Positions 16,745 to 26,699 of a DNA stretch of 64,000 bases are shown in pieces (position 1 is the stretch's first letter; each line of letters opens with the position of its first letter). A program made the translations under genes and the position numbers. The notes under the pieces are model-generated. The model was not told the origin of the DNA, ran no database searches, and saw nothing but the letters and a program-made list of their open reading frames with translations. Source of the DNA: Shewanella jiangmenensis (GTDB lineage Bacteria; Pseudomonadota; Gammaproteobacteria; Enterobacterales; Shewanellaceae); the NCBI RefSeq assembly GCF_018596335.1, contig NZ_JAHEPS010000004.1, positions 186,001 to 250,000 of the forward strand, written 5' to 3'.

Positions 16745-16920
16745 TGAGTCCCCGTCATTTTGCCCGAAGAAAGAAAGTGGTAGACTAGGCCACCCCGTAA
16801 AAGGCCGTCATTTTAACGTAAAGCGTATCCCCAGGGATACCTTCGAGGCAGGCCCGGAATGACCGATGAAGCCAACGGCTTCGCAAAGGGCCCCCGCGCC
16901 ACCACACACCGGTACCACAG

Positions 16921-18564
16921 ATGTCAAAGAAAGGTTTTTTCTCCTGGTTCCGCAGGGACAAGGATGATGCGGCCGCACAGCAGGCCGAGGCAGAGCGCGC
17001 TCTAGCCGAAAAAGCGCTGGCAGAACGTCAGGCAGCAGAAGCGGCCGAAGCAGAAGCCATTAAAGCGGCAGAAGCAGCAGAAGCGGAAGCCGCCCGTCTC
17101 GAGGCAGAACGTCTTGAGGCCGAGCGTCTTGAGGCAGAACGAGTTGCTGCCGAGCAGGCCGCCCGCCTGGAAGCCGAGCGTATTGCCGCAGAGCAGGAAG
17201 CTACTCGTCTTGAAGTCGCTCGTCTCGAAGCAGAGCGTGCCGCTGCCGAAGCTTTGGCTTTAGAGCAAGCCGATGCCGCCCGCGCCGAAGCCGCCCGAGT
17301 TGAAGCAGCCCGAGTTGAAGCAGAACAAATCGAAGCTGAGCGCCTTGCCGCTGAGCAAGAAGCTGCCCGTCTTGACGCAGAGCGCATCGAAGCCGAACGT
17401 ATTGCCGCTGAGCGGGCCGCTCGTCTCGAAGCAGAGCGTATCGAAGCGGAACATGTTGAAGCTCAGCGTATTGCAGCTGAGCAGGAAGCTGCTCGCCTTG
17501 AAGCTGAGCGCCTTGTCGCCGAAGCAGCGGACGCCGCCCGTGCAGCCGAGGTGGCTCGTGAAGAAGCCGCTCGTGAAGATGCTGCTGCCGAACAAGCCGA
17601 AGTACAGCCTGAGCCTCAGGCCAAGCCGGTGAAGGAGGGCTTCTTTGCCCGCCTCAAGCGCGGTTTGCTGCGCACCAGCGAAAACATCGGCAGCGGCTTT
17701 ATCGGCCTGTTCCGAGGTAAAAAGATTGATGATGAGCTGTTTGACGAGCTTGAAGAGCAGCTGCTGATCGCCGATGTGGGCGTTGAGACCACTTCAAAGC
17801 TCATCAAGAGCCTGACCGAGCACGCCAGCCGCCGACAGCTCAAAGACGCCGAGGCCCTGTACGAACTGCTGCGGGATGAAATGCACCGCACCCTCGAGCC
17901 TGTCAGCGTGCCGCTGGTGCCGGAAAATGCCGCCGGTCCTTATGTCATCTTGATGGTGGGCGTAAACGGCGTGGGCAAGACCACCACTATCGGTAAGCTC
18001 GCCAAGCAGTATCAAAGCCAGGGCAAGAGCGTGATGCTGGCCGCCGGTGATACCTTCCGCGCCGCAGCGGTTGAGCAGCTGCAGGTGTGGGGCCAGCGCA
18101 ACAACATTCCCGTGGTGGCGCAGCATACCGGCGCCGACAGTGCTTCGGTGCTGTTCGATGCGCTGCAATCGGCCAAGGCCAAGGGCATAGATGTGCTGAT
18201 TTGCGACACCGCCGGTCGTCTGCAGAACAAAAACCATCTGATGGAAGAGCTGAAAAAAGTGGTGCGGGTCATGAAGAAGCTCGACGAGAGCGCCCCCCAC
18301 GAAGTGATGCTGACTCTGGATGCCAGCACAGGCCAGAATGCCATCAGTCAGGCCAAGCTGTTCCAGGAGGCCGTGGGCGTTACCGGTATCTCCATTACCA
18401 AGCTTGATGGCACCGCCAAGGGCGGGGTTATCTTTGCCATTGCCGATAAATTTGGTATTCCTATCCGATACATAGGTGTTGGCGAGCAGATCGACGACCT
18501 GCGGGTGTTTAATTCCCGCGACTTTATCGATGCCCTGTTCAGTCAGGAGAAGGCGGACAATTAA
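16921..18564 (+). CDS. ftsY: Signal recognition particle receptor FtsY
   Basis: GTPase that docks the SRP-ribosome complex at the inner membrane for cotranslational insertion. It has 547 residues against 497 in E. coli. It starts with a basic amphipathic stretch ([14 protein letters not shown]), then a repetitive acidic A domain (about 20-230) built from units such as LEAER and IAAEQEA, then the NG domain. GTPase motifs visible are [31 protein letters not shown] and [10 protein letters not shown]. It leads ftsE and ftsX. The A-domain expansion accounts for the extra length. Confidence 0.97.
   Translation: MSKKGFFSWFRRDKDDAAAQQAEAERALAEKALAERQAAEAAEAEAIKAAEAAEAEAARLEAERLEAERLEAERVAAEQAARLEAERIAAEQEATRLEVARLEAERAAAEALALEQADAARAEAARVEAARVEAEQIEAERLAAEQEAARLDAERIEAERIAAERAARLEAERIEAEHVEAQRIAAEQEAARLEAERLVAEAADAARAAEVAREEAAREDAAAEQAEVQPEPQAKPVKEGFFARLKRGLLRTSENIGSGFIGLFRGKKIDDELFDELEEQLLIADVGVETTSKLIKSLTEHASRRQLKDAEALYELLRDEMHRTLEPVSVPLVPENAAGPYVILMVGVNGVGKTTTIGKLAKQYQSQGKSVMLAAGDTFRAAAVEQLQVWGQRNNIPVVAQHTGADSASVLFDALQSAKAKGIDVLICDTAGRLQNKNHLMEELKKVVRVMKKLDESAPHEVMLTLDASTGQNAISQAKLFQEAVGVTGISITKLDGTAKGGVIFAIADKFGIPIRYIGVGEQIDDLRVFNSRDFIDALFSQEKADN
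17092..17590 (+). repeat. Degenerate LEAER-type repeat array in ftsY
   Basis: About 165 codons of five- to seven-residue repeats rich in Ala, Glu and Arg. The codons vary between units, so this is an old, selected repeat and not a fresh slippage product. Confidence 0.85.
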
Positions 18565-18567
18565 TTC

Positions 18568-19257
18568 ATGATCAGATTTGAGCAGGTCAGTAAAATCTAC
18601 ACCGGCGGCCAGAAAGCACTGGCCGACGTGAATTTTCATCTGCGTCGCGGCGAAATGGCGTTTCTCACCGGCCATTCCGGTGCCGGCAAGAGTACCCTGC
18701 TCAAACTGATCACCGTGATTGAACGCGCCAGCGCCGGCAAGGTGTATATCAACGGCCACGATATCGCCAATATCAGTCGCCGCCATGTGCCTTACCTGCG
18801 CCGCGAAATCGGTATGATCTTCCAGAATCACCACCTGCTGATGGACCGCAGCGTGTTTGACAACGTGGCGCTGCCGCTGGTGATTGAGGGCTTCAGCCAC
18901 GGCGAAGTGAAAAAACGCGTTGCGGCTGCGCTCGACATGGTCGGTCTGTACGGCAAAGAGCGCCACAACCCCATTATGCTGTCCGGCGGTGAGCAGCAGC
19001 GGGTGGGCATTGCCCGCGCCATCGTCAATAAGCCAGCCTTGCTGCTTGCCGACGAGCCCACGGGTAACCTCGACCCCAAGCTGTCGATGGATATTTTGCG
19101 GCTGTTTGAAACCTTTAACGACGCTGGCACCAGCGTGCTGATCGCCACCCACGATTTGGGGCTGATTGCGCGGATGAAATACCGTACTTTGACCCTGCGT
19201 CAGGGGCGGATGCTCGGCGCGCGGGAAATCGGCGAGCCACTGCGCCGCGGCGAATAA
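18568..19257 (+). CDS. ftsE: Cell-division ATPase FtsE
   Basis: ABC-type ATPase that with FtsX controls peptidoglycan hydrolase activation at the divisome. It has 229 residues: Walker A GHSGAGKSTLLK, Q-loop in FQNHHLL, signature LSGGEQQRVGIARA, and Walker B LLLADEPTGNLD. It starts three bases after the ftsY stop, so it is cotranscribed. Confidence 0.97.
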   Translation: MIRFEQVSKIYTGGQKALADVNFHLRRGEMAFLTGHSGAGKSTLLKLITVIERASAGKVYINGHDIANISRRHVPYLRREIGMIFQNHHLLMDRSVFDNVALPLVIEGFSHGEVKKRVAAALDMVGLYGKERHNPIMLSGGEQQRVGIARAIVNKPALLLADEPTGNLDPKLSMDILRLFETFNDAGTSVLIATHDLGLIARMKYRTLTLRQGRMLGAREIGEPLRRGE

Positions 19258-19267
19258 GGAATCCAAG

Positions 19268-20233
19268 ATGCGCGAACACGGTGAATTGACCCGCAGCAAG
19301 CTGCCCATCAGCGGCCAGATAGTGATGTTCTTTATCCGCCATATTCAGCAGGGCATGGCCAGCATTGGTGAGCTGTGGCGTAACCCTGTGTCATCGCTGA
19401 TGACCATGGCGGTGCTGGGGGTGAGTTTAAGCCTGCCAGCCGCGCTGCAGGTGTTGGTGAAAAACGCCGATACCATCACCCAATCCTGGAGTGATGCCGC
19501 TGAAATTTCGCTGTTTATTGAAGAAGGCCGTAACGAACAGGCCGTTCAAAGCCTGGTGAGCCGCATCAAGGGCTACAGCGAAGTCGCCGAGGTGCATTAC
19601 ATCAATAAAGATGAGGCGCTGGCCGAGTTTCAGCAGCTCTCGGGCTTTGGGGAGGCGCTGTCCTACCTTGAAACCAACCCGCTGCCAGCAGTGGTGACCG
19701 TTATCCCAACCGACAAATACTCCAGCCCCGATGGCGCCAAGATGCTGCTGTCGAAGCTTGAAAAAGAGCAGGACGTTAACCACGGCCGCCTTAATATCGA
19801 GTGGCTCGAGCGGCTGCAGGCACTGATCCGTTTGCTGGAGCGCACCGTATTTGCCATTGCCGCGCTGTTGGTGCTGGCGGTGGTGCTGATTATCGGTAAT
19901 ACCATTCGCCTTGCCATCATGAACCGTCGCAGCGAAATCGAGGTGATGAAGCTGGTGGGCGCCACCGAAGCTTTTATTCAACGGCCGTTTTTGTACACCG
20001 GCATCTGGTACGGCATTATCGGCGGCATTCTGGCGTGGATCATCATCAACCTGCTGGTGTGGTATCTCGATGGTGCTATTGCTGATCTGCTGGGGCTGTA
20101 CGACAGCAGTCTGGAAATGGCGTCGTTAAGCTTTACCGAGCTGTTGCAGCTGGTGTTTTTGGCCTCGTTCCTCGGCTGGTTTGGTTCGTACCTGTCGGTA
20201 CGCCAACATCTGCGCGCCATCGAGCCCTCCTGA
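19268..20233 (+). CDS. ftsX: Cell-division membrane protein FtsX
   Basis: Membrane partner of FtsE, whose extracellular loop signals to EnvC-like hydrolase activators. It has 321 residues. A cytoplasmic N-terminus is followed by a membrane segment near residues 38-60, a large periplasmic domain, and three more segments in the C-terminal half. VGATEAFIQRPFLYTG is the conserved MacB/FtsX-type cytoplasmic stretch. It starts ten bases after ftsE. Confidence 0.96.
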   Translation: MREHGELTRSKLPISGQIVMFFIRHIQQGMASIGELWRNPVSSLMTMAVLGVSLSLPAALQVLVKNADTITQSWSDAAEISLFIEEGRNEQAVQSLVSRIKGYSEVAEVHYINKDEALAEFQQLSGFGEALSYLETNPLPAVVTVIPTDKYSSPDGAKMLLSKLEKEQDVNHGRLNIEWLERLQALIRLLERTVFAIAALLVLAVVLIIGNTIRLAIMNRRSEIEVMKLVGATEAFIQRPFLYTGIWYGIIGGILAWIIINLLVWYLDGAIADLLGLYDSSLEMASLSFTELLQLVFLASFLGWFGSYLSVRQHLRAIEPS

Positions 20234-20267
20234 GCTGGCCTCATCCCTACGGGCATAGGTGGTGTAA

Positions 20268-20287
20268 AAGTGAACGTTTGTTCACTT
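20268..20287. promoter_or_regulatory. Perfect inverted repeat between ftsX and rpoH
   Basis: AAGTGAAC-GTTT-GTTCACTT is an 8-bp inverted repeat with a 4-base spacer and no T run. It is better explained as an operator than as a terminator; the binding protein is unknown. Confidence 0.45.
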
Positions 20288-20359
20288 GTGTTGTCGAATC
20301 TGTGGGTACAAACTGTCGGGCAGGCGAGTGTGGAGCGAATGTCCACGCCAGCCCCGTGC

Positions 20360-20388
20360 TTGACATGACATGTCAGATGGCCGATAGT
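20360..20388 (+). promoter_or_regulatory. Possible sigma-70 promoter of rpoH
   Basis: A perfect -35 TTGACA at 20360-20365 is followed after 17 bases by GATAGT, four of six matches to the -10. The 10-bp palindrome TGACATGTCA overlaps the spacer. Confidence 0.45.
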
Positions 20389-20457
20389 TCAACAGCCCAT
20401 CCGGGTGCCAAGGCGCCCGAATACACAGGCTCAAGTGAGAAGTAATCAGGAGTACCA

Positions 20458-21315
20458 ATGACTGGACAAACGCAATCAATGGCGCTGATGGTCCCCCAGG
20501 GAGCCAGTAGCCTTGAAGCTTATATTCACTCGGTCAACAGCATGCCCATGCTGGAGGCGGAGCAGGAGTATCAGCTCGCCAAGCGTTTGCAGGAAACCGG
20601 TGACCTGCAGGCCGCTAAGCAGCTGATTATGTCCCACCTGCGCTTTGTGGTGCACGTAGCCAAGAGTTACTCAGGCTACGGTCTGCCACAGGCCGACCTT
20701 ATTCAGGAAGGCAACATTGGCCTGATGAAGGCCGTCAAGCGTTTCGACCCCGATGTAGGCGTGCGACTGGTGTCGTTTGCCGTGCACTGGATCAAGGCCG
20801 AAATCCACGAATACGTACTTAAAAACTGGCGTATCGTTAAGGTCGCTACCACCAAGGCACAGCGCAAGCTGTTCTTTAATCTGCGCAAGGCCAAACAGCG
20901 TCTGGGCTGGTTTTCAGACGATGAAGTGGCCATGGTGGCAGAAAACCTTGGCGTGACCAAAGAAGATGTGACCGAGATGGAGTCGCGTATGGCGGCTCAG
21001 GATCAGGCCTTCGACCTGCTGAACGACCACGACGACGATGAAGGTTTCGCGCCGGTGCATTATCTGGAAGATCACTCTTCCGATCTGGCCGCCAACATCG
21101 AAAACGACAACTGGGAATCCAATGCCCAGACCCGACTGCTGTCTGCCATCAAGACCCTCGATGAGCGCAGCCAGCACATTCTGCGCGCCCGCTGGCTGGA
21201 TGATGACAAGATCACCTTGCAGGAGCTGGCCGAGCAGTATCAGGTGTCGGCCGAGCGTATTCGTCAGCTCGAAAAGAACGCCATGAACAAACTCAAGGCT
21301 TGCATGGAGCTGTAA
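20458..21315 (+). CDS. rpoH: Heat-shock sigma factor RpoH (sigma-32)
   Basis: Directs RNA polymerase to heat-shock promoters. It has 285 residues with region 2 ([18 protein letters not shown] and [10 protein letters not shown]), the RpoH-specific box QRKLFFNLR, and region 4 ([20 protein letters not shown]). An AGGAG lies seven bases before the ATG. The leader is over 60 bases from the candidate promoter; in enteric bacteria this region folds as an RNA thermometer, which I did not test here. It follows ftsX by 224 bases and has its own signals. Confidence 0.97.
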   Translation: MTGQTQSMALMVPQGASSLEAYIHSVNSMPMLEAEQEYQLAKRLQETGDLQAAKQLIMSHLRFVVHVAKSYSGYGLPQADLIQEGNIGLMKAVKRFDPDVGVRLVSFAVHWIKAEIHEYVLKNWRIVKVATTKAQRKLFFNLRKAKQRLGWFSDDEVAMVAENLGVTKEDVTEMESRMAAQDQAFDLLNDHDDDEGFAPVHYLEDHSSDLAANIENDNWESNAQTRLLSAIKTLDERSQHILRARWLDDDKITLQELAEQYQVSAERIRQLEKNAMNKLKACMEL

Positions 21316-21349
21316 TGCTCTGCAGACCCAAGGCTGCCGCGGCAGCAAT

Positions 21350-21378
21350 AAAAAACCGGCCAAGTGCCGGTTTTTTTT
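21350..21378. terminator. Bidirectional terminator between rpoH and menE
   Basis: AACCGGC-CAAGT-GCCGGTT with eight T on the plus side and a run of A on the other. It can end both convergent transcripts. Confidence 0.92.
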
Positions 21379-21406
21379 ATCGTGTTGCCAATGGCTTATT
21401 CCAAAT

Positions 21407-22864
21407 CTATTTGCGGCTTTGATGTGATGCCGCCAGCGCCGCCGCTATCACCTGTTTGCGTGGGACTTTAAGCCCCACGGCCGCCACCTCCGGCCAGGGC
21501 AGATAACTGCGCGGGCGCTTAAAACGGGCGATGCGGGTTTGTAAGAATGCGTCCAGCGCATCGGGGCTTGGCATAACGGCCGCAGCTTTAATGATGGCAT
21601 GGGGCAGGGCGCCAAACCTGGGGTCTGGCGCGGGAAAAACTATCGCTTCGACTATGTCCGGGTGCTGACACAGCGCCGCCTCCACCTCTTCGGGCTGCAG
21701 ATTTTCGCCGCCGCAGATAAACATATTATCCAACCGGCCTTCGACCTTAAGTTTCAGCGCGCCGTCATCGTCTATCCAGCTGCCCCTGTCTTTACTGGCA
21801 AACCAGCCATCCGGCGTCAGTGGCCGTTCTACGCCGTTTGGGGTGAGGTAGCCCAAAAATAAGCTGTCGCCCCGCAGCAGAATTTGTCCGTCTTCAATTT
21901 TTAGCTCGCGTCCTGGCAACAGGCTACCGCTGTGGCCCTCGCTGTTGGCGGCGCCGCTGGTCACCTGCGAGCTCATCTCGGTGAGGCCGTAGCTGCAAAA
22001 GGCCTTAATGCCGAGCGCAAGCAGGCGCTCCTGCATGGCCGATGGCATGGCACCGCCGCCAAGCAGCAGCGCCTTGACCGGCGCCAATAACTGCGGGGTT
22101 TCGAGCAGCGTAGCGAGCTGCGCAGCTACCAGTGACACATGGGTGGGTTTAAGCTGCGCGAGACTGTCTGCGACTGAGCCTTCTGCCAACACCACTGCCG
22201 CGCCGCCGTGGGCGCAGCGGTTCAAAATCGCGATGCCGCCGATATGAAACAGTGGCAGCGACAGCAACCAGCCATCGCCGGGGACGAGTGGGATAAGGCT
22301 TGCCGCGCCCTCGGCGCTGGCGATGTGATTATTCAGGCTGTGCAGCGCCGCCTTGGGCGCGCCGCTGGAGCCCGAGGTGAGCACTAAGTTGACCGGCGCA
22401 TGCCAGTCAAGCTCGCTCGCTGGGATGCCCGTCGCCTGTACTGCGTCGCTTGGACAGAAGCGTGGCAGGCTGGGGAGAAGTGGTTTGTTGGCGTCATCGC
22501 CGATTTCAGCCTCCTCGCCGACAAACACCGCATCTATGCCAAGGCGGTTTGCCAATTCTTCAAGCTGCGCCGCTGGAAAGCGCCACGACAGCGGGCAAAA
22601 GAGCACGCCTGCTTCGATGCAGCCCCAATAGAGCAGCACCTGCGCCGCGCTGTTTGGGCCGATAACGGCGAGACGGCGAATGCCCCTTGCCTTGAGCTCA
22701 CCCGCAATGGCAAGGGCGCGCGCGGCGAGGTCGCGGTAGCTGAGGCAAAGCTGATTTGAGCGCAACGCCTCGACATGGGGCAAGCGCCTTGCAGTTTGCT
22801 GCAGCGGCGACAGCGCCCTGTCAGTCTTAACAGCTAACTCTGCCATCTCATTCACCACCGTCAT
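21407..22864 (-). CDS. menE: o-Succinylbenzoate-CoA ligase
   Basis: Activates o-succinylbenzoate with ATP and CoA in menaquinone synthesis. It has the adenylate-forming motifs TSGSSGAPKAA, SYGLTEMSS and the hinge region GWFASKDRGSW. The start at 22864 gives 485 residues; the frame is open to an earlier ATG at 22900, but that stretch runs through a 16-bp repeat array and adds residues the family lacks. It is last in menD-menH-menC-menE. Menaquinone is the donor to CymA, so this operon supports the same respiratory system. Confidence 0.93.
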   Translation of the reverse strand: MTVVNEMAELAVKTDRALSPLQQTARRLPHVEALRSNQLCLSYRDLAARALAIAGELKARGIRRLAVIGPNSAAQVLLYWGCIEAGVLFCPLSWRFPAAQLEELANRLGIDAVFVGEEAEIGDDANKPLLPSLPRFCPSDAVQATGIPASELDWHAPVNLVLTSGSSGAPKAALHSLNNHIASAEGAASLIPLVPGDGWLLSLPLFHIGGIAILNRCAHGGAAVVLAEGSVADSLAQLKPTHVSLVAAQLATLLETPQLLAPVKALLLGGGAMPSAMQERLLALGIKAFCSYGLTEMSSQVTSGAANSEGHSGSLLPGRELKIEDGQILLRGDSLFLGYLTPNGVERPLTPDGWFASKDRGSWIDDDGALKLKVEGRLDNMFICGGENLQPEEVEAALCQHPDIVEAIVFPAPDPRFGALPHAIIKAAAVMPSPDALDAFLQTRIARFKRPRSYLPWPEVAAVGLKVPRKQVIAAALAASHQSRK

Positions 22865-22879
22865 CCGGTCATCCCCGTC

Positions 22880-22935
22880 ATCAAAGCCGTTTTTGATCAA
22901 AGCATTCTTTGATCAAAGCCTTTTTTAATCAAAGC
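22880..22935. repeat. Four-copy 16-bp tandem repeat at the menC-menE junction
   Basis: ATCAAAGC recurs at 22880, 22896, 22912 and 22928, exactly 16 bp apart, with T-rich spacers in the last three units. On the coding strand the first copy forms the menC stop region. Confidence 0.85.
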
Positions 22936-24005
22936 AGCGATGCGCCGATTTCGGCGCCCTGAATATCGCTGGGGGCATCCGGCATCAGCCGCCTGGCCTT
23001 GCCGCTTGGCACCACGCAGTCCACTTCAAAGGCATCCAGGGTATCGAGTCCGGGCGCTTCGTCGGGAGTGACAGCGGCGGCAAAGCGCGCCAGTGCGTCT
23101 ATCCCGAGGGAGGACTCGAGGCTTGAGCTTATCACGCAGCGAAGACCGCGCTCATGGGCCTCATCAATCAGCGCCTGCACTCTGGCGGGTGAGCCAAGCA
23201 GCATCGGCTTCAGGATGAGTGCCCTGAGGCCGCTCGCCTGAACATCATCAGGAAAATGAAAGTTATCCAGCGACAGCGACTCATCGAGGGAAAAGTGAAT
23301 GCCGGTGGCGCGGAACAGTGCGCCGTGATCGTGCTCATTCAGGCAAGGCTCTTCAATATAATCAATGGCATCGGCTGGCAGGCAGGCGCAAAAGTCGATG
23401 GCCTGCTCAAGGCTGAAGCCCTGATTGGCATCGAGCCTGAGTTTAAGGTCTGGCCTTGCTGCCAGCACCCCGTGCACCAGCTTAAGCTCGGTTTCCATCG
23501 AGGTTTGCGCTACTTTGATTTTGACAAAGCGGGTTGTTGGCGAAAGCCTGGCGACCCGGGCGGTCAGGGCGTCTACCGGCTCGTCTTGCTGCAGGTACAT
23601 CAAGGGCACAGATGCCTTTGGCTTGGCCGCTGGCAGTTGTCCCTGCAAGGTTGCGGCTATAACCCCAAGCCCCCAGCCGACGGCCGGCAAGGGCGCGGTG
23701 TCGGCGGCCTGTTCCAGCGCTTCGAGGCTGTGGATGCCGGGCAGATGCGACAAGAGCCACTCGCGGCAGTCGTCAAGGGACTCCTGGCTGAAGCCCATGA
23801 TGGGCGCGCCGTCCATATCAAGCCCTGACAGAGGCGCGATGTCGGCAAATGCCTGCAAGGGCCTGGCGCTGGCATCTGCATTGGTATCGGCTAGCGTAGC
23901 GACCAGCACCAGCCCTTGGCGCTCACTGATGCGCTGCTTGCCCACAGGTAAGGGGCGCGACAGCGGAATGCGGTAAGGATGAAGCGTAAAACTGAGTTCT
24001 GACAT
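22929..24005 (-). CDS. menC: o-Succinylbenzoate synthase
   Basis: Enolase-superfamily dehydratase that converts SHCHC to o-succinylbenzoate. It has 358 residues with the metal and catalytic motifs VKIKV (the KxK lysines), RLDANQGF, YIEEPCL, DESLS and LILKPMLLG. It follows menH by 29 bases. Its stop codon lies in the 16-bp repeat array. Confidence 0.94.
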   Translation of the reverse strand: MSELSFTLHPYRIPLSRPLPVGKQRISERQGLVLVATLADTNADASARPLQAFADIAPLSGLDMDGAPIMGFSQESLDDCREWLLSHLPGIHSLEALEQAADTAPLPAVGWGLGVIAATLQGQLPAAKPKASVPLMYLQQDEPVDALTARVARLSPTTRFVKIKVAQTSMETELKLVHGVLAARPDLKLRLDANQGFSLEQAIDFCACLPADAIDYIEEPCLNEHDHGALFRATGIHFSLDESLSLDNFHFPDDVQASGLRALILKPMLLGSPARVQALIDEAHERGLRCVISSSLESSLGIDALARFAAAVTPDEAPGLDTLDAFEVDCVVPSGKARRLMPDAPSDIQGAEIGASLL

Positions 24006-24034
24006 AGAGTTAACCCCAAATTGACTGCGCTGGC

Positions 24035-24898
24035 TTATTGCCGGATGGGCGGCGCAGCTGTCATGCCTGGCCTCGATAAGTCGTTGCTGAGTTGCAGCAG
24101 CAGGGCGCTGGCAACGGCCTCGGGCTGCTCGCCGTGGCAGTGGTGGCCGGCATTGGCGATGCGAATGAGCTGCAGCGTCTTGCCTTGGTCAGCGAGTGCC
24201 TGCTGCCAGTGGCTTGCGATGGCGGTGAACTTGGCATCCTGTTCGCCAACAACATAGTAAAACGGGCAGTGAAGCGACAGCGGCAACGCCGACAAATCTG
24301 CCTGCCTCCCGAGCGAGGAACCAAGGTACATGGCCCTGAGCGCATGGCGCTCACTCTCGGGCTGGCTTTGGCTGCGTTTGGCGATGAGCGCTGCCCGCGC
24401 CTGCTCATCGAGATGGGCAAACACGCCCTGACGATACCAGGCATCAAGAAAATCTGTGATGGAGCCTTGCTCGAGCCGCTCGGCCCACAGGCTATCGGAA
24501 GCGAGCCGCTCGATGCGCAGCTGTTCGCTCACAAGCCCAGGATGGCTCGACTCCAGCGTCAGGCTGAGGAGCCGGGGGCCGTCAGCTTGGCTTAGCATTC
24601 CGGCCAGATGCAGGGCGATGCGCCCCCCAAGGGAGTAGCCGAGCAGATGCAGCTCAGTCACAGCTTCGCGCGCAAGATAGCGGCAAAGTGCTTCGCACAC
24701 GCCGTTGAAATCATAGCGGTCGCAGGCCAGCGGCTGCCTGCCGTGACCGGGTAAGTCCGGCGTCAGCAGGCGAAAGTGCGGCTCAAGCAATGGCCGCAGC
24801 GTCTGCCAGTCATCGCCGCTGCCCAAAAAACCGTGCAGCAGCAACAGCACCGGCTTGACGGCGCCGTTTTCCGGTTCAAAGAGCGGCTTGGCTCGCAT
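24035..24898 (-). CDS. menH: SHCHC synthase (alpha/beta hydrolase)
   Basis: Eliminates pyruvate from SEPHCHC in menaquinone synthesis. The oxyanion stretch is LLHGFLGSGDDW, the nucleophile Ser is in GYSLGG, and the catalytic His is in NAGHHCHGEQ. The ATG at 24898 overlaps the menD stop (TGATG), giving 287 residues and coupled translation; an earlier in-frame ATG lies inside menD. Confidence 0.92.
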   Translation of the reverse strand: MRAKPLFEPENGAVKPVLLLLHGFLGSGDDWQTLRPLLEPHFRLLTPDLPGHGRQPLACDRYDFNGVCEALCRYLAREAVTELHLLGYSLGGRIALHLAGMLSQADGPRLLSLTLESSHPGLVSEQLRIERLASDSLWAERLEQGSITDFLDAWYRQGVFAHLDEQARAALIAKRSQSQPESERHALRAMYLGSSLGRQADLSALPLSLHCPFYYVVGEQDAKFTAIASHWQQALADQGKTLQLIRIANAGHHCHGEQPEAVASALLLQLSNDLSRPGMTAAPPIRQ

Positions 24899-26619
24899 CA
24901 GCGGCTCCGGCTCCACTCGGCCATGCGCTTGATTTGCTGGCTCGCCTGCTCGGGGCCGACCAAGACTTCGATCACCGAGGCGCCCGGGTGGTCGAGCGCG
25001 GCCTGATAGGCATCCATAAAGGCTTCCATGTCTTCGGCCCTGTCGTAGGGCAGGCCAAACATGGCGGCACCGTAGCCAAATTCGAGGCCGTGGCTCAAGC
25101 GATAAAAATCGCGCCGCAGCGCCTCAGTGGGCACGGGCAGCAGGTTGAAGATATTGCCGCCATCGTTGTTGAGCACCACTATCACCAGCGGCGATTCAGC
25201 ATCGCGGGCGAGGGCGAGGGAATTTAAGTCGTGCAGCGCCGACAGATCGCCAAGTACCAGGGTAGTGGGTCGCCCCTTGTCCCGAGCCACGCCACAGGCG
25301 CTGGCGATAAGGCCGTCGATGCCGGAGGCGCCGCGATTGGTAAAGGTGCTGGCGGCGCAGCAGCCGATGGGGGCAAACATGTCATACAGCCGCACCGGCA
25401 GGCTGTTACCGATAAAGAGTTGCTGCTCGGCGGTATGGCTTGCGGCAATGGCGCGGATAACCTGCGCTTCACCGAATTCGCCACCATCGATATGGCGGAC
25501 AAACTCCTGCTCCATCGCTTGATTGAGCGCGGTTAGCTCGTTGGCCCAGTGGGCGGCACTTGAGCGCGGCCAATCCAGCGCGGCTACATCAGCGGCGCGG
25601 CCAAGCCATAACTGTTTGCCGCTGTGGCTGGGGTCGAGCCGCTCCTGTGTCGGCAGTACCTGCCAGTAGCTGTGCCAGTCTTTGTCGGCAAGATAGGCAA
25701 TCAGCCGCTTGGACAGAAGGCGGCCGCCAAACACCAGCACCCGCTCGGCCTGATCAAGCAGCGCCTTGGCCTTGGGGCTCAGCAGCAACTGATCCACATG
25801 GCCAATGGCACCGGGATGCTGGCGCAGTTGACACTGGGCATCGGTCAGCAGCGGCCAGCCAAGTTTTTGCGCAAGCGTAATAAGTTCCAGCGGTTCATCG
25901 GCATCGGTGAGGGTGCCGGCGATGATAACGCCCTTGCCGTGGACAAAGCGCATCATCGCATCCCGCGGCGGCAGGGCGCTCAGCGTCGTCCTGGCGATGT
26001 CGAGGTAAGGCGTCTGACGCGCCTGCCATTGGCCGAGGCGGCTTAAATAGCGATCGAAGCGGCCTAAATCCGGATGCTCGGGCGGGTAGAGTGGCTCGCG
26101 GTACATGCAGTTGATGTGCAGTGGCCGGTCGAGGTTGGCCACTTGCTCATCGATGGCGCTGAGCAATACTTCCGGGCCGATTTGCAGATCCGGCGTCGGC
26201 AGGTCGAGTGAGCGGGCATAGGTGCCAAAAATACCAGGCTGGGGGATGGCCTGATTGGCGCCGCAGCCATTGAGTTCCCACGGACGGTCGCCGGAGAGCA
26301 CGATGAGTGGCACCCGGGTGAGCCAGGCTTCGACTATCGCGGGGTAGAGATTGGCCACCGCCGTGCCCGAGGTGGTGATAATGGCCACCGGCGCCCGGCT
26401 CGCCTTGGCAAGGCCGAGGGCGAGAAAGCCAAGGCCGCGTTCGTCAAAGTGAATATGGCGTTTGAGTTTGTCCTGGGCGGCCGCCGCCAGTGTCAGCGGC
26501 GTCGAGCGTGAACCCGGCGCCATACACAGGTGCTGTACGCCGTGGCGTGCCAGCTCTTCCAGAATGAGTGAGCCCCAGAGCAGATTGAGCTCTGCCGTGC
26601 CCGCGTGCGAATGATCCAT
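24898..26619 (-). CDS. menD: SEPHCHC synthase (ThDP-dependent)
   Basis: Adds succinic semialdehyde from 2-oxoglutarate to isochorismate, the first committed step of menaquinone synthesis. It has 573 residues. Visible are the catalytic Glu region near [36 protein letters not shown], and the ThDP/metal motif [12 protein letters not shown]...[12 protein letters not shown]. It leads the men operon. Confidence 0.95.
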   Translation of the reverse strand: MDHSHAGTAELNLLWGSLILEELARHGVQHLCMAPGSRSTPLTLAAAAQDKLKRHIHFDERGLGFLALGLAKASRAPVAIITTSGTAVANLYPAIVEAWLTRVPLIVLSGDRPWELNGCGANQAIPQPGIFGTYARSLDLPTPDLQIGPEVLLSAIDEQVANLDRPLHINCMYREPLYPPEHPDLGRFDRYLSRLGQWQARQTPYLDIARTTLSALPPRDAMMRFVHGKGVIIAGTLTDADEPLELITLAQKLGWPLLTDAQCQLRQHPGAIGHVDQLLLSPKAKALLDQAERVLVFGGRLLSKRLIAYLADKDWHSYWQVLPTQERLDPSHSGKQLWLGRAADVAALDWPRSSAAHWANELTALNQAMEQEFVRHIDGGEFGEAQVIRAIAASHTAEQQLFIGNSLPVRLYDMFAPIGCCAASTFTNRGASGIDGLIASACGVARDKGRPTTLVLGDLSALHDLNSLALARDAESPLVIVVLNNDGGNIFNLLPVPTEALRRDFYRLSHGLEFGYGAAMFGLPYDRAEDMEAFMDAYQAALDHPGASVIEVLVGPEQASQQIKRMAEWSRSR

Positions 26620-26699
26620 GGTCTGCCAGTGTCATGACAACAATGGCCATAGTTTACCGCTAAGCGCGCATCTTAGAAGGCAATTTTTCACGCTTTGTG

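Noticed and set aside
17092..17590. CRISPR-like or satellite array
   Set aside because: The repeats are short, in frame and degenerate inside ftsY, with no spacers.
17794..19308. 504-codon open frame on the minus strand opposite ftsY and ftsE
   Set aside because: It spans two well-defined genes and has no family features; a shadow frame.
22880..22935. CRISPR array or integration site
   Set aside because: Unit is 16 bp with no unique spacers, and there is no integrase or cas gene nearby.
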